Notes: generated from the sequence alone by a model not told the origin. A stretch of DNA of 64,000 nucleotides from Arenibacter antarcticus (GCF_041320605.1 NZ_CP166679.1:3644001-3708000), one strand, 5' to 3'; positions 43,732 through 52,990 are shown, numbered from the stretch's first letter. Program-made: numbers and translations.

Positions 43732-44982
43732 GTGAATTAATTGGTCGTTGCCTATAATCCCAAGAGCCTTTCCCTTCATTTTTCTGCCTAGGAACGTACT
43801 GTTTTTAGAGCTAGATCGTATATGGTCTTCCGTAAATATATATTCGATCTCCGGATCAAATAGGGTAAGTGTCGCCTTCTCGCCGACCTTAAGAACAGGA
43901 ATAGGTATACCGTACCTTTCTCTTCCCTTGGTAAGCAAGGATATAGTTGTTTCTAGATTAAAAATTGTATTAAGCGTACCAAAAGCACTTTCCAAACCAA
44001 TGGTGCCGTTTGAGGCATTATCAAACTCAACTCTTTTAAGCTCAATATCCATGGGCCTGTGATCGGTGGTAACAAAATCGATCACCCCATCCTTTAGGCC
44101 TTTTACAAGTGCTTTACTGTCCTTTTTAGTCCTAAGGGGCGGCATTAGCTTGAACATGGAATCGAACCCCACCAATGACTCGTCTGTAAAACAGAGGTTA
44201 TGGATGGCAACGCTGCAACTTACGTCCAATCCTTTTTTCTTGGCTTCTGCAATAAGGCTTACGGATTTTGCTGTTGAAATTGTTGGCAGGTGCAGTCTGC
44301 CGCCAGTATATTCCAGAATAAATAGGTCTCTTGCCAGATTCAGTTCCTCGGCTAGGTTGGGGATTCCCTTTAATCCCAGTTTGGTGGAAACTTCACCTTC
44401 ATTTACAATACCTTTTCCAGCGATTTGCCTGTCCATAGGGAAACTTTGTACTAACCCGTTAAAATTATGGGCGTACTGCAGTGCTATCTTAACGAGGTTT
44501 GAATTGTTTATGGGGCGCTTGTAGTCGTAAAATCCCACCGCACCCGCATTTTTCATATCGTATAGTTCGGCCAAACACTCGCCTTCAGATTTCATGGTCA
44601 AGGTTCCAAGTGGATGTAGATTAACAGCACTGGATTTAGCAGCATTTTTTAAGAAAATAATATCAGAACTACTGTCCGGAACGGGATTGGTATTCGGGTT
44701 GAGGACAATATCGGTAAAACCACTACTGCCTGCTGTATAAAGTCCGTTGGCAATTGTTTCTCGTTCTTCGTAACCTGGTTCCCCAAAGCTAACTCCAGTG
44801 TCGAACCAACCTATGGAAACGTGTAAATTTTTATGATCTATGATCGTGACATTATTCTGAATATCCAATTTTGGCGCAATATTTTCTATAATCCCATTTT
44901 TGATGTGGATATCTCGCTTTTTTAAATGATAATCTTTATTGGATGGATCTACAATTGTGGCGGATTTTAAGAGTATGTTCAT
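43729..44982 (-). CDS. Dihydroorotase homologue lacking key metal ligands
   Basis: A 417-residue amidohydrolase-superfamily protein similar to type I dihydroorotase. The ATG at 44982 overlaps the upstream stop (ATGA) and gives MNILLKSATIVDPSNKD, the expected start; an upstream in-frame ATG at 45051 lies inside the previous gene. The normal N-terminal HxH metal site (D-x-H-x-H-x-R-x-P-G) is replaced by WFDTGVSFGEPGYEE. The later histidine sites are also altered (LHLPTIST, CSVAIHNLCF), though TTDHRP keeps the Asp. It is therefore probably not a functional dihydroorotase. Non-catalytic 'PyrC-prime' partners that assemble with aspartate transcarbamoylase are known in other bacteria, a possible but unproven role. 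Many Flavobacteriia seem to carry such a protein. Confidence 0.85.
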   Translation of the reverse strand: MNILLKSATIVDPSNKDYHLKKRDIHIKNGIIENIAPKLDIQNNVTIIDHKNLHVSIGWFDTGVSFGEPGYEERETIANGLYTAGSSGFTDIVLNPNTNPVPDSSSDIIFLKNAAKSSAVNLHPLGTLTMKSEGECLAELYDMKNAGAVGFYDYKRPINNSNLVKIALQYAHNFNGLVQSFPMDRQIAGKGIVNEGEVSTKLGLKGIPNLAEELNLARDLFILEYTGGRLHLPTISTAKSVSLIAEAKKKGLDVSCSVAIHNLCFTDESLVGFDSMFKLMPPLRTKKDSKALVKGLKDGVIDFVTTDHRPMDIELKRVEFDNASNGTIGLESAFGTLNTIFNLETTISLLTKGRERYGIPIPVLKVGEKATLTLFDPEIEYIFTEDHIRSSSKNSTFLGRKMKGKALGIIGNDQLIH

Positions 44983-46901
44983 TTTAAATATTTTTGGATA
45001 AGAACTTCTATAAGGATAAATGCCAATGCTAAAATAACAAACCATTTCCAAAGCTCGTTTATGCTAGTGTCATTTTCTATTTTGTTGAATACACGTTCTA
45101 CGCTGTCGTTAACGGAACTAGCTGGTAGATCATTTAAATTTAGATAGTTTAAATTGCTTTCTTTCCTTAGGTTGTTAAAGCTAATAAGGGCCATCGTGTT
45201 ATCACCTTCACGTATATTATAATTCCCGGCAGTAGTCGGTATTTCCTCAAAGGTCAGGGTGGTTTTGTTGGCGTAAGTTTGTTGATAAGGGATAAACTCC
45301 ATATTGTTGTTGGATACCTTTATAATTTTGTTTCGCTCCAGGACCACAGGGAGGTCTACGATAGTTTTTTGGCCAATCAACTCATAGTATCTTGAAAGTT
45401 TAAGGCTGTTCCACCCCATATTGTAAAAGGTGGGCACTATTAACGGCGAACGAGTGAAGTTGGAGTTTTCTAGTGAAATGGGAGCTGTAAAAAGGTAAAC
45501 GCCTTGTGCGGCCACTAAAAAGGGATCTCCATTATCAAGAGAAAGTAACTGAGGTAAATTAGATTTGATCTTATAATATTTTTGAAGACTCGGATATTGG
45601 AAATTGATGACCTTTTCTTCAAATACATGCTCATACAAGGGATGTTCAAAAGATATGGTGCTAATTTTCCGCTCGCCAAGCATCCCTGCAACCAGTGAAG
45701 TATTTGAAAAATTAGTTACCAATAAATTATAATTGTCGAGGTCCGCATCCAAATGAGGGATAATTACCACCTCACCACCATTGTCTACAAAAGATCTAAG
45801 CGTATTCTGTAAGGCAATAGGTATGACCTTCAGTTCGTTGAGGATTATTAAGTTTTGGGAGTCTAAAATCCCGTAATTCAAGGATTTTAATAGGAAGTCG
45901 GTATATAAAAATTCGTCCTCTCTAAAAATCCGATTCAAAAATTGGTTTTTCTCTTCACTGATGGATAGTACCTTAATCTTTTCCTTCTTATTGATTGCGA
46001 AATAAAGGTGATTGTCATATTCAAGGCCCTGATCCGAGATGGAAATTTTCCCGTTGATTACTTTATTGGAAGGCAGGGTAAAAGCAATAGTGCTTTTATG
46101 GTTCTCATTGAACACTGCCGATGTTTTAGCAATCAGCTTATCACCATTGAACAAGGAAACCGGGAGATCCTCCCACTTGTCACTACTAGAAAGTTCACAG
46201 ATCAGGTGTAAGGTTTCTGGGGTAGCCTGTTTCGTATAAAGGGTGTCTATTGCCACATTTATGAGGTTTTTAGAATGTGCCCGCACTAAATGTAAATTTA
46301 TATCGACTAAAGTGTCAGTAGGTTGGACCGAAACATGGCTTTGAAAATCAGAAATAAGAATTAAATCATTTTCTGAATTTTGGCGGTCTAGATAAAGGCT
46401 TTTTGCCTTTAAGTAAATCTCCTCCAAAGTCAATTGATTCCCAGTATAGGGGAGTGCCAAAAGGTCGTTTTTAATATCGCTGGTCTTTACATCCCTAAAA
46501 AGGTTGTCATTTGTGAAAAGAGTAAAACTGCGTTCTGTAGGTATGGATCTTAATAACTCCTGTACCATGTTTTCCATGAGAGTACCGGTTTCAGATGCTG
46601 CCTGCATACTAAAGGAATTGTCTAGATACAATACAATCTGACTGTTTTTTAAAGCAGATTTTCCAGAAACAAAAGGTTGGGCAAAAGCTAGGATCAAAGC
46701 AATAAGCAGTAAGAGGCGGGTAAACAATAAAAGCCACTTCTTTAGCACATTGCTCTTTCTGGACTCGGCAATTACCTTTTTTAGGAACTTAACATTGGTA
46801 AAGGGGGTTTTGGTAAACCTGCGCAGTTGGAAAAGGTGAATAACAACGGGGATGAGCAGTAAAAAAAGTAACCAAAGTAGGTCCGGATGTTTAAACAGCA
46901 T
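44979..46901 (-). CDS. BatA-type membrane protein with VWA-like domain
   Basis: A 640-residue protein with the double-helix N-terminal BatA/TIGR02226 module (LLWLLFLLLIPVVIHLFQL, then NVLKKWLLLFTRLLLLIALILAFAQPF). Next is a von Willebrand A-like domain starting VLYLDNSFSMQ (DxSxS MIDAS motif) and continuing DLILISDFQSHV. A beta-rich middle, a GATase-like patch (GGEVVIIPH) and a C-terminal helix complete it. Homologues occur with MoxR/BatD aerotolerance-type or gliding-related gene sets, which are not in view here. It overlaps the dihydroorotase homologue by 4 bases, suggesting co-transcription. A well-formed promoter lies just upstream. Confidence 0.88.
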   Translation of the reverse strand: MLFKHPDLLWLLFLLLIPVVIHLFQLRRFTKTPFTNVKFLKKVIAESRKSNVLKKWLLLFTRLLLLIALILAFAQPFVSGKSALKNSQIVLYLDNSFSMQAASETGTLMENMVQELLRSIPTERSFTLFTNDNLFRDVKTSDIKNDLLALPYTGNQLTLEEIYLKAKSLYLDRQNSENDLILISDFQSHVSVQPTDTLVDINLHLVRAHSKNLINVAIDTLYTKQATPETLHLICELSSSDKWEDLPVSLFNGDKLIAKTSAVFNENHKSTIAFTLPSNKVINGKISISDQGLEYDNHLYFAINKKEKIKVLSISEEKNQFLNRIFREDEFLYTDFLLKSLNYGILDSQNLIILNELKVIPIALQNTLRSFVDNGGEVVIIPHLDADLDNYNLLVTNFSNTSLVAGMLGERKISTISFEHPLYEHVFEEKVINFQYPSLQKYYKIKSNLPQLLSLDNGDPFLVAAQGVYLFTAPISLENSNFTRSPLIVPTFYNMGWNSLKLSRYYELIGQKTIVDLPVVLERNKIIKVSNNNMEFIPYQQTYANKTTLTFEEIPTTAGNYNIREGDNTMALISFNNLRKESNLNYLNLNDLPASSVNDSVERVFNKIENDTSINELWKWFVILALAFILIEVLIQKYLK

Positions 46902-46918
46902 TCCAAAATTTAATTTTT

Positions 46919-46950
46919 CAAATATAAGAAAGATATTAAAGGAGGGTCAA
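46919..46950 (-). promoter_or_regulatory. Bacteroidota-type promoter of the BatA-like gene
   Basis: The minus strand has TTG at 46950-46948 and TATATTTG at 46926-46919, separated by 21 bases: both halves of the TTG/TAnnTTTG consensus. The start codon follows 18 bases later. Confidence 0.6.
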
Positions 46951-46998
46951 TTTTTTGTAGATGGATTTTTAGCGGATGTTAAAAGTGAAAAAGTTAGT

Positions 46999-47086
46999 TA
47001 ATGTAGCAATGAAATAATGTAGCAATGAGGTAATGTGAAAATGGAGCAATGGGTTAATTTGGAAATGAGGTAATGAAGTAATGCGG
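46999..47086. repeat. Degenerate short tandem repeat rich in AATG/GTAATG
   Basis: Units such as AATGTAGCAATGAAATAATG and AGCAATGAGGTAATG recur with a period of roughly 7-8 or 15-16 bases until the 3' end of the glycosyltransferase gene. There is no coding potential. Similar AATGAGG/TAATG runs are seen in other flavobacterial intergenic regions. Confidence 0.7.
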
Positions 47087-47093
47087 AAAGGCA

Positions 47094-48101
47094 TTAACAG
47101 AAGAAAAAATAATCTTTGGAGGGGCTTTTTTTTAATTCGGTTAGGTATTTCCCTATAAATTTCTGTGCTTCTTTATTGGCTACTGTTAGTATGAATTGTG
47201 GGTTTTTAAGAGAAGCCACAATCTTGTAATGCTGCATTGTTTTGCCATAAATATCCCGGTCAATTTTATTTAAATTATCACATACCCAAAGAAAGTCTAC
47301 ATTTTTATCAATCAGGTTGTTAGCAATTTTTTTTCCTTTCTTTCCTGCTCCCCAAACCACAAGTGGCCGAAGTGCATCATGGTCTAGCTGAAGAAAGTAG
47401 GAGAGTTTAAGGTCTAAAAAATTATTTTCGGCATAATGTTCATGTGTTCTTGAGGTGCGATGATCGTAGTCGCGCCAAAAATGTAAAATGGCTGTTGTGG
47501 GGATGCATTTTATGTTGTGTTGATAAAAGCGAAAGGCAAGATCGTAGTCTTCTGGGTAGCGATTTGGTACAAATGATTCTACCAGATCTAGGTCACTTCT
47601 ATGCACCATCCAACAGGGGGATGGAATAACACATTCCTTATAAATCTCGGAATAGTTAGCCCCCTTTTCCGTTAAGCCGTTCAACCAGCTTTCATAACTT
47701 TTATACCCTTTGCCAAGCCCGCTATCGGAAAAATAGTTCACTTTTCCCAAAGCAATATGTCCCTCACCTCTTTTCTGTAGGCTTTGGGTCATTATTTCCA
47801 ATCGGTTTAGCGCCATAATATCATCGGAATCCATTCTGGTGATAAAAGATCCAGTGGCCATGGCGTAGGCGGTCCTTAAGGCCTCTATAATCCCCTCGCC
47901 CTTATTTTTGTAAACCCGGATCCTAGGCTCAATTTGAGCGTAATCTAGCATAATTTGGGCGCTATTATCCCATGAATGATCGTCTATTGCTAGTATTTCC
48001 CAATGGGGATAAGTTTGTTTAATTATGGATTCGATGCATTCTGGTAAAAACACCTCCGTATTTTTAAAGGGAATTAGAATGCTGACCTTGTTTGTGTTCA
48101 T
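47094..48101 (-). CDS. Glycosyltransferase family 2 protein
   Basis: A 335-residue GT-A glycosyltransferase. The N-terminus KVSILIPFKNTEVFLPECIES, the IKQTYPHWEILAIDDHSWD loop and the metal-binding RMDSDD (D-x-D) at about 92-97 are diagnostic. The C-terminal 100 residues contain RPLVVWGAGKKGKKIANNLID, a Rossmann-like add-on. It is cytoplasmic or membrane-associated, probably adding a sugar to a surface glycan; donor and acceptor are unknown. It stands alone, with a short-repeat tract after its stop and a degenerate region upstream. Confidence 0.9.
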   Translation of the reverse strand: MNTNKVSILIPFKNTEVFLPECIESIIKQTYPHWEILAIDDHSWDNSAQIMLDYAQIEPRIRVYKNKGEGIIEALRTAYAMATGSFITRMDSDDIMALNRLEIMTQSLQKRGEGHIALGKVNYFSDSGLGKGYKSYESWLNGLTEKGANYSEIYKECVIPSPCWMVHRSDLDLVESFVPNRYPEDYDLAFRFYQHNIKCIPTTAILHFWRDYDHRTSRTHEHYAENNFLDLKLSYFLQLDHDALRPLVVWGAGKKGKKIANNLIDKNVDFLWVCDNLNKIDRDIYGKTMQHYKIVASLKNPQFILTVANKEAQKFIGKYLTELKKSPSKDYFFFC

Positions 48102-48119
48102 TTAAGTAACTTCAATTAT

Positions 48120-48740
48120 TTTTCTAAAACGATTTGATGGGACTTTCTACCGTTTCCAACTGCTCTATGGTAGCCAACATGGTGCTAAAACAAGCTTCTT
48201 CGGATCTATTTTCGCCTTTTTTCTTTTTCGGCATGGGAACTCTTGGTGAATTCGCTTGCGGATAACCAAACCGTCTGCATTACACCCGTAAATTGGTCTT
48301 CCATTTCATGAGTGGTAGTTCCTCTAAATTGATGCCTCATATTTACTTGTCGAGGACTGCTTCGGGCGTTCTCTAGGGACCACTGATTGCGCCTAATCCT
48401 TTAGGGCAAATATAGCCTGTGTGGACACTGCTCGCTCGTAATGCCAATCACAAATAATGACCTACCTATCATATTAATAGCTCTGGTAGCTCTGACCGTG
48501 GGAAATTAGTTTTATTTATGCTTATTACCAACAACCACCAATGGCTTCACCTGAGCGTTGGAGAAGGAGTTTTCAACCCGTCATTCCTGTCAGGATTCAT
48601 AGGTGTAATTACAGCCGATCCATAGGACTAAGGTATTGATACCGTTTAGACCTAATTCGTCGTCTATAAACTTTACAAACCCTCCAACACTTTGTGCGTT
48701 AGGGGCCGCTGTACAAAGCCCTCATATTTCAAAAATATTT
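48120..48740 (-). pseudogene. Degenerate gene remnant, GH20-like hexosaminidase resemblance
   Basis: On the minus strand around 48710-48600 a fragment reads AAPNAQSVGGFVKFIDDELG and then LNGINTLVLW...CNYTYES before stops appear. Further on, FSNAQVKPLVVVGNKHK and HEMEDQFTGVMQTVW are recognisable pieces in shifting frames. The 'FVKFIDxELxxxGINTLVL' and 'YxYES' pattern resembles GH20-like putative beta-N-acetylhexosaminidases of marine Bacteroidota, but the match is by memory and the frame is repeatedly broken. It is flanked by intact GT2 and SGNH genes. From 48741 to 48881 nothing is recognised. Confidence 0.4.
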
Positions 48741-48881
48741 GGGGAATGGGTGGATAAAGTACCTAAAAAAAAGTAATAGAATAATTCGCTTTTTCACAGT
48801 TAAGGTAGGTGTCTATTCCATTAAACTTCGGATCCCTTGGCGCCATAATCTCTTGAATTAAAATGCACTTATTTTCGCTAA

Positions 48882-49574
48882 TTACCTCATGTTTAATGCC
48901 TTGGTTATAGCTTCTTCAACCATTGGTTCCATTACTGAATAGCCTTCTGCAGTAGGATGAACTTCATCTTCCGCATATTTTTTGGGGAGTCCGTTGCGGT
49001 CATCGGCCATTGCTGAAAAATAATCTAGATACAGAAATCCGTTATCCTCGGCATATCCTTTTAGCAGTTTGTTCAATGCGGGAATTTTTTCATTGGGATT
49101 TAAACCTGGTTTCCATGGATAATCAAAGGCCGGCAGTACCGATGAGATTATTACTTTGATTCCGTTTGCGTTGGCCAATTGGGACATGGATTTAATATTG
49201 TCCACTATCATTTCTAAGGTAGACGGCCCAGTGTTGCCAGCAATATCATTGGTGCCCGCCAAAATTACCACTACTTTCGGCTGTAGGTCTATAACGTCCT
49301 GCCTAAATCTAATGAGCATCTGTGGAGTAGTCTGGCCGCTTATACCGCGATTTATATAGGATTTACCCTCAAAAAATTCCGGACGAGTTTTTATCCACCC
49401 AATAGTAATGGAATTCCCCATAAATACCACTCTATTTTCGACTGTTGCAGGGGGTGCTAATACTTTGTTTTCCTCAGAAAAACGTTGTAGACCTGCCCAA
49501 TCTTGAGCGATACTCATTGTAGTACTTAGTAATGTTAAGGCAAAACACACGGTCATTTTAATTGTAGCTTTCAT
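48882..49574 (-). CDS. Exported SGNH/GDSL hydrolase
   Basis: A 230-residue esterase with a signal peptide (VCFALTLLSTTMSIAQ). The four SGNH blocks are complete: VVFMGNSITIGW (nucleophile Ser in block I), the Gly of RGISGQTTPQ (block II), AGTNDIAGN (block III, Asn) and DEVHPTAEGY (block V, Asp and His). It probably removes acetyl or other acyl groups from carbohydrates in the periplasm, the common role of platelet-activating-factor-acetylhydrolase-like SGNH proteins in Bacteroidota. It lies next to a glycoside-hydrolase-like relic, which fits a carbohydrate role. Confidence 0.9.
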   Translation of the reverse strand: MKATIKMTVCFALTLLSTTMSIAQDWAGLQRFSEENKVLAPPATVENRVVFMGNSITIGWIKTRPEFFEGKSYINRGISGQTTPQMLIRFRQDVIDLQPKVVVILAGTNDIAGNTGPSTLEMIVDNIKSMSQLANANGIKVIISSVLPAFDYPWKPGLNPNEKIPALNKLLKGYAEDNGFLYLDYFSAMADDRNGLPKKYAEDEVHPTAEGYSVMEPMVEEAITKALNMR

Positions 49575-49635
49575 TTAAATGTATTTAGTTTATCTATTTA
49601 TTATCAGTAATTTATATTGTTTAAAATCCTTTATT

Positions 49636-51321
49636 TCACTCTGTCTCATTTATCAAGGCACGGGCTTTTCTGTGTTTTATTTTTTGAAGTACGAAGTCAG
49701 GATATTTAGAGGCGTCCTCCGCATCATAAACCCTAATATGTTGTAAGGAATCTTTTTGCAATAGATCGTCCTGTTTGCAATTCAAGATAGTGGCAGCGGT
49801 CTGCACTCCAGAGTAACTGGCACCTGCAACTCCATGAGATTGTATACTGGCTCCGCACATGTATAGGTTTTCAATTTCACTTTTTGCCCTATATGAAAAT
49901 GGACCTATTTGGTTGAATGTTTTTTCGGTTCCATAGACACAGCCGTTACTACTATTTATATAGTATTTGTTGGTTATAGGGGTTCCCAGCTCTTTGTGAA
50001 CAATATTCCTTTCTATTCCCGGCAATGTCTTTTCTAAGGTATTGATCATTCTTTGAGTCAGTTTTTCCTTAAAATCTAGGTATTCCTGTGAACGGGGATT
50101 CTTTTCCGTGATAAATTTGTCGAAAGATTTAGGGTTAATGTAGGTTATGACTTCTAAGCAATGATGTATTCCATCAAAACTACTGGGGTCCTTTAAGGTG
50201 GTGCAACTAATAAACAATCCTGGGAATGCCTTGTTTTTGGTTATCTCCAGATCCATCATTTCGGCGTAAAGTTCATCCATATCCCTATCTTCCATCATCC
50301 ATATATTTCCGGAATCCAATCCTAGCTTTCTAACATCCATTTTCACCGTAAGGAAAAGCATCAGGGAACTACATGAGTATTTGGTACGGCTCAATTTTTT
50401 TAATAATTTTTTGCTCAAATGCTGTTTTCCTACCATGTTTAAATACGTGACTCCTGGATCTGCATTGGAGATTATCCTTTTGGCGTAAATACGTTCCCCA
50501 TTGGACAATTGCACCCCTATGGCCTTCTTTTTCTTATGGCCTTCCACTAGAATCTGTTGTACCCTAGTGCTCGTACGTATAACTCCTCCGTGCTTTTTTA
50601 TCGCCTTAGTCATAGATTTTACTAATGCGGCACCTCCACCCATCGGGTAATATCCCCCTTCAAAATAATGGTCCATAACGGCGCAGTGCAGTGGAAAGCT
50701 AGCTCTTGCCGGAGCTAGTCCGTGGTCTCCCCATTGAATATTAAGAACTTTTTTTAAAAGCGGGTCCTTAATATGCCAATCTATAACCCGCTTTAGGCTA
50801 AACAAAGCGTATTTTCCCATATGTTTGGTTCTAAAGGGAATGGTGATATTGTCCCAAAATCCACTCATCTTCGGGATTAGTTGAATTTGTCGTGAAACGT
50901 TTCTCACTAAATTCAAATATTTGTGTAAACGCCTTTTCTCTTTAGGGAATTGCTGTGTAAGCGAGTGGAGCAAGGCATCAAAATTTCCAGGAATATCAAT
51001 TTTTCGATCTCCGATCCAGCAGTGTTCGTAACCCTCAGGATTCATTCTAAAAAAAACCAGATCATTGGCAACACCTAGGCCTTGGTAAAGGTTCCTGGTG
51101 GACTCCTTTTCGCCTAAGAGACCAATATAATGTACCCCTGGGGAGAATCGGTAACCGTTTAAATGAAAGCTATGGCACCAACCTCCGGGAACGTCGTGTT
51201 GCTCCAATACCATAACCCGCTGTCCTTCTCTAGCCAAGCAAATGGCGGCAGACAACCCTCCGGAACCCGAACCAATTATAAGGGTATCTATTTCCTGAGG
51301 TTCATTTGATGTTCTTTTCAT
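49636..51321 (-). CDS. CrtI/RetSat-like FAD-dependent oxidoreductase
   Basis: A 561-residue flavoprotein. The dinucleotide-binding fold is clear at residues 10-45: DTLIIGSGSGGLSAAICLAREG and VMVLEQHDVPGGWCHSF. The substrate and C-terminal parts include GVHYIGLLGEK, YYPMGGGAALVKSMTKAIKKHGG, ADPGVTYLNMVG, and the closing FAD motif NLYMCGASIQSHGVAGASYSG. It belongs to the phytoene desaturase/all-trans-retinol 13,14-reductase/carotenoid isomerase group. Carotenoid genes are not in view, so the polyene or other substrate is not known. The next gene upstream on the same strand is a small membrane protein about 50 bases away. Confidence 0.85.
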   Translation of the reverse strand: MKRTSNEPQEIDTLIIGSGSGGLSAAICLAREGQRVMVLEQHDVPGGWCHSFHLNGYRFSPGVHYIGLLGEKESTRNLYQGLGVANDLVFFRMNPEGYEHCWIGDRKIDIPGNFDALLHSLTQQFPKEKRRLHKYLNLVRNVSRQIQLIPKMSGFWDNITIPFRTKHMGKYALFSLKRVIDWHIKDPLLKKVLNIQWGDHGLAPARASFPLHCAVMDHYFEGGYYPMGGGAALVKSMTKAIKKHGGVIRTSTRVQQILVEGHKKKKAIGVQLSNGERIYAKRIISNADPGVTYLNMVGKQHLSKKLLKKLSRTKYSCSSLMLFLTVKMDVRKLGLDSGNIWMMEDRDMDELYAEMMDLEITKNKAFPGLFISCTTLKDPSSFDGIHHCLEVITYINPKSFDKFITEKNPRSQEYLDFKEKLTQRMINTLEKTLPGIERNIVHKELGTPITNKYYINSSNGCVYGTEKTFNQIGPFSYRAKSEIENLYMCGASIQSHGVAGASYSGVQTAATILNCKQDDLLQKDSLQHIRVYDAEDASKYPDFVLQKIKHRKARALINETE

Positions 51322-51374
51322 GGGTGGTGGATTGGCTTCCCCTTTAGAGGGCTTCCTGTTGGTTACTATTTAAG

Positions 51375-51881
51375 TTATTGAAGTTCCTTTTTGTCTTGGT
51401 TAAAGTGCTCCTGATCTGTTTTGCTTAGCCGTAAATCCCTTGCTATCTTATCTTTCGTAGGCCTTAGTTTTAGAAGGTATAGGATCAATACAACGCTAAT
51501 TACCAAATAAAATATATTGTTGTTTAGCCTGTACGCAAATAGCCCAATAAAGGAGGCCCCTTCCAAAACAGCAAATCGTATAATACTAGCCTGTGAATAT
51601 TGATTTAATTTTTGTTTTAGGGAGCTCTTTGCATCCATAGAGGTCAACACCTTATTAAACATAAAATCGCCTCCAAAATAACTTACCATCGCCAAGAGCG
51701 GGACCACGTACATAAATATATCACCATCTCCATTAAATCCCGTAATAAGCTCTCCCCCTTGAAAATAGGTAATTGCACCAAATATGAGGATACCCAAAAG
51801 CATCGCCACATGTATTAGGGATAAGATTAACAAATAACTCTTTGGTGTCATCGATTTTTGAGGGGTGTGATTCATGGGCAA
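51375..51881 (-). CDS. Four-helix membrane protein, conserved hypothetical
   Basis: A 168-residue protein with about four membrane helices: LLILSLIHVAMLLGILIFGAI, FMYVVPLLAMVSYFGGDFMF, ASIIRFAVLEGASFIGLFAY and IFYLVISVVLILYLLKL. It has a short polar C-terminus (RDLRLSKTDQEHFNQDKKELQ). I do not recognise a named family. It precedes the CrtI/RetSat-like gene on the same strand by about 50 bases and may be co-transcribed. A dispersed-repeat copy starts about 70 bases upstream of its start. Confidence 0.7.
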   Translation of the reverse strand: MPMNHTPQKSMTPKSYLLILSLIHVAMLLGILIFGAITYFQGGELITGFNGDGDIFMYVVPLLAMVSYFGGDFMFNKVLTSMDAKSSLKQKLNQYSQASIIRFAVLEGASFIGLFAYRLNNNIFYLVISVVLILYLLKLRPTKDKIARDLRLSKTDQEHFNQDKKELQ

Positions 51882-51952
51882 GAAAAATGATGAATTAGTT
51901 CGCTTAAAAATAGTTAAATAATTATAGTTAAAACCAATCGTTTTAAATTTTA

Positions 51953-52085
51953 CTCACTAAGTGAGCTTTAAAAGCTCCGACGCTTGTCTGCCCGTTCCGT
52001 TCCTTTAGATTTATAAAGTTATAGGCAGTTCCCGTCCGATGTCTCATGGGTGTGCCTTGAGGGAAGTGACTCTTAGGGGAAGTCT
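51953..52085. repeat. Dispersed intergenic repeat, copy B
   Basis: Diverged copy of the element at 6957-7085. It keeps the 13-base palindrome CTCACTAAGTGAG (51953-51965), TTTAAAAG, ACGCTTG, CTGCCC and the TCATGGGT-x-TGCC block, with scattered substitutions and small indels. The remaining gap to 52225 holds no recognised gene. Confidence 0.7.
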
Positions 52086-52225
52086 TTTTAAAGAATCACT
52101 ACTTATTTACGCCCATGATAAAAAGAGTGGAACCAACAAAAAATGGTCAGGAAGTTATAATCGGCTTTCTGTTTGTTGTTAAAGATGGATACCCAACCCC
52201 GAGGGTTATAAATAGTTAGGGAATC

Positions 52226-52990
52226 CTAAAATTTCTCAAAAACTCCTAGACCGAATAAGGCGAAGTCGTATTTTACAGGGTCTTGGGGATCTAGTATTCG
52301 TAGGTTGGTATCCAATTCCAACAAAGCCTTTCCGTCGTTTTGTTTTCTTGTGATGAGCCCTAATTTTCTTGCCACATTCCCCGTATGTACATCCAACGGA
52401 CAAGATAGTTGAGAGGGGCTAAGGCTTTTCCATATCCCAAAATCCACTCCAGTGTTACTGTTTCTTACCATCCACCGTAAAAACATGTTGATTCTTTTCG
52501 CCGCGGAGCCTTTTAGGGGATCCGAAATATGTTTGGTAGTCCTCGCTTGATGTGGTAGCTCAAAAAAGGTAGATTTAAAATGAGAAATAGCTGTTTGCAA
52601 GGAATCTGTGGTACTGTTTCTGGAAAAAACTGATTCCAATCCACCATGATTACTATATATATTGTTTAAACTATGGATAAAGTAGGTTAGGTCCCCTCCA
52701 TTAAAGGTCCTGTGTACAAAATTCTCAAACCTATCCAGGTCTTTTTGTTGGTGGTTTAAAATGAAATCGTAGGGAGAGGAATCCAACAATTCCATCATTT
52801 TATCGGCATTTTTTATAATACTCTTCCTATTTCCCCAAGCTATAGTTGCGGTTAAGAACCCGCTGATTTCTATATCCTCCTTTTTATTAAATTGATGGGG
52901 AATTTGAAGTGGATCGGATGCTAGAAAATCGGGGTGATTGTACTGTTGGGATTTGGCATCCAGAAATTCCTTTAATTCTTTTTTTGTCAT
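52226..52990 (-). CDS. TIGR02757/DUF2400 family protein
   Basis: A 254-residue cytoplasmic protein of the TIGR02757 (DUF2400) family. Typical features are the start KKELKEFLDAKSQQYN, DPLQIPHQF, FLTATIAWGNRKSIIKNADKMM, the central RWMVRNSNTGVDFGIW and LDVHTGNVARKLGLITRKQNDGKAL, which echoes the helix-hairpin-helix and Asp region of DNA glycosylases. The function is not established; a nucleic-acid role is sometimes suspected on that resemblance. Its start overlaps the CPBP gene's end by 4 bases and the lolD gene is next, so the three are probably co-transcribed. Confidence 0.85.
   Translation of the reverse strand: MTKKELKEFLDAKSQQYNHPDFLASDPLQIPHQFNKKEDIEISGFLTATIAWGNRKSIIKNADKMMELLDSSPYDFILNHQQKDLDRFENFVHRTFNGGDLTYFIHSLNNIYSNHGGLESVFSRNSTTDSLQTAISHFKSTFFELPHQARTTKHISDPLKGSAAKRINMFLRWMVRNSNTGVDFGIWKSLSPSQLSCPLDVHTGNVARKLGLITRKQNDGKALLELDTNLRILDPQDPVKYDFALFGLGVFEKF

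Noticed and set aside
46999-47086. CRISPR array
   Set aside because: The repeat units are too short and variable, there are no unique spacers of even length, and no cas genes occur in the window.
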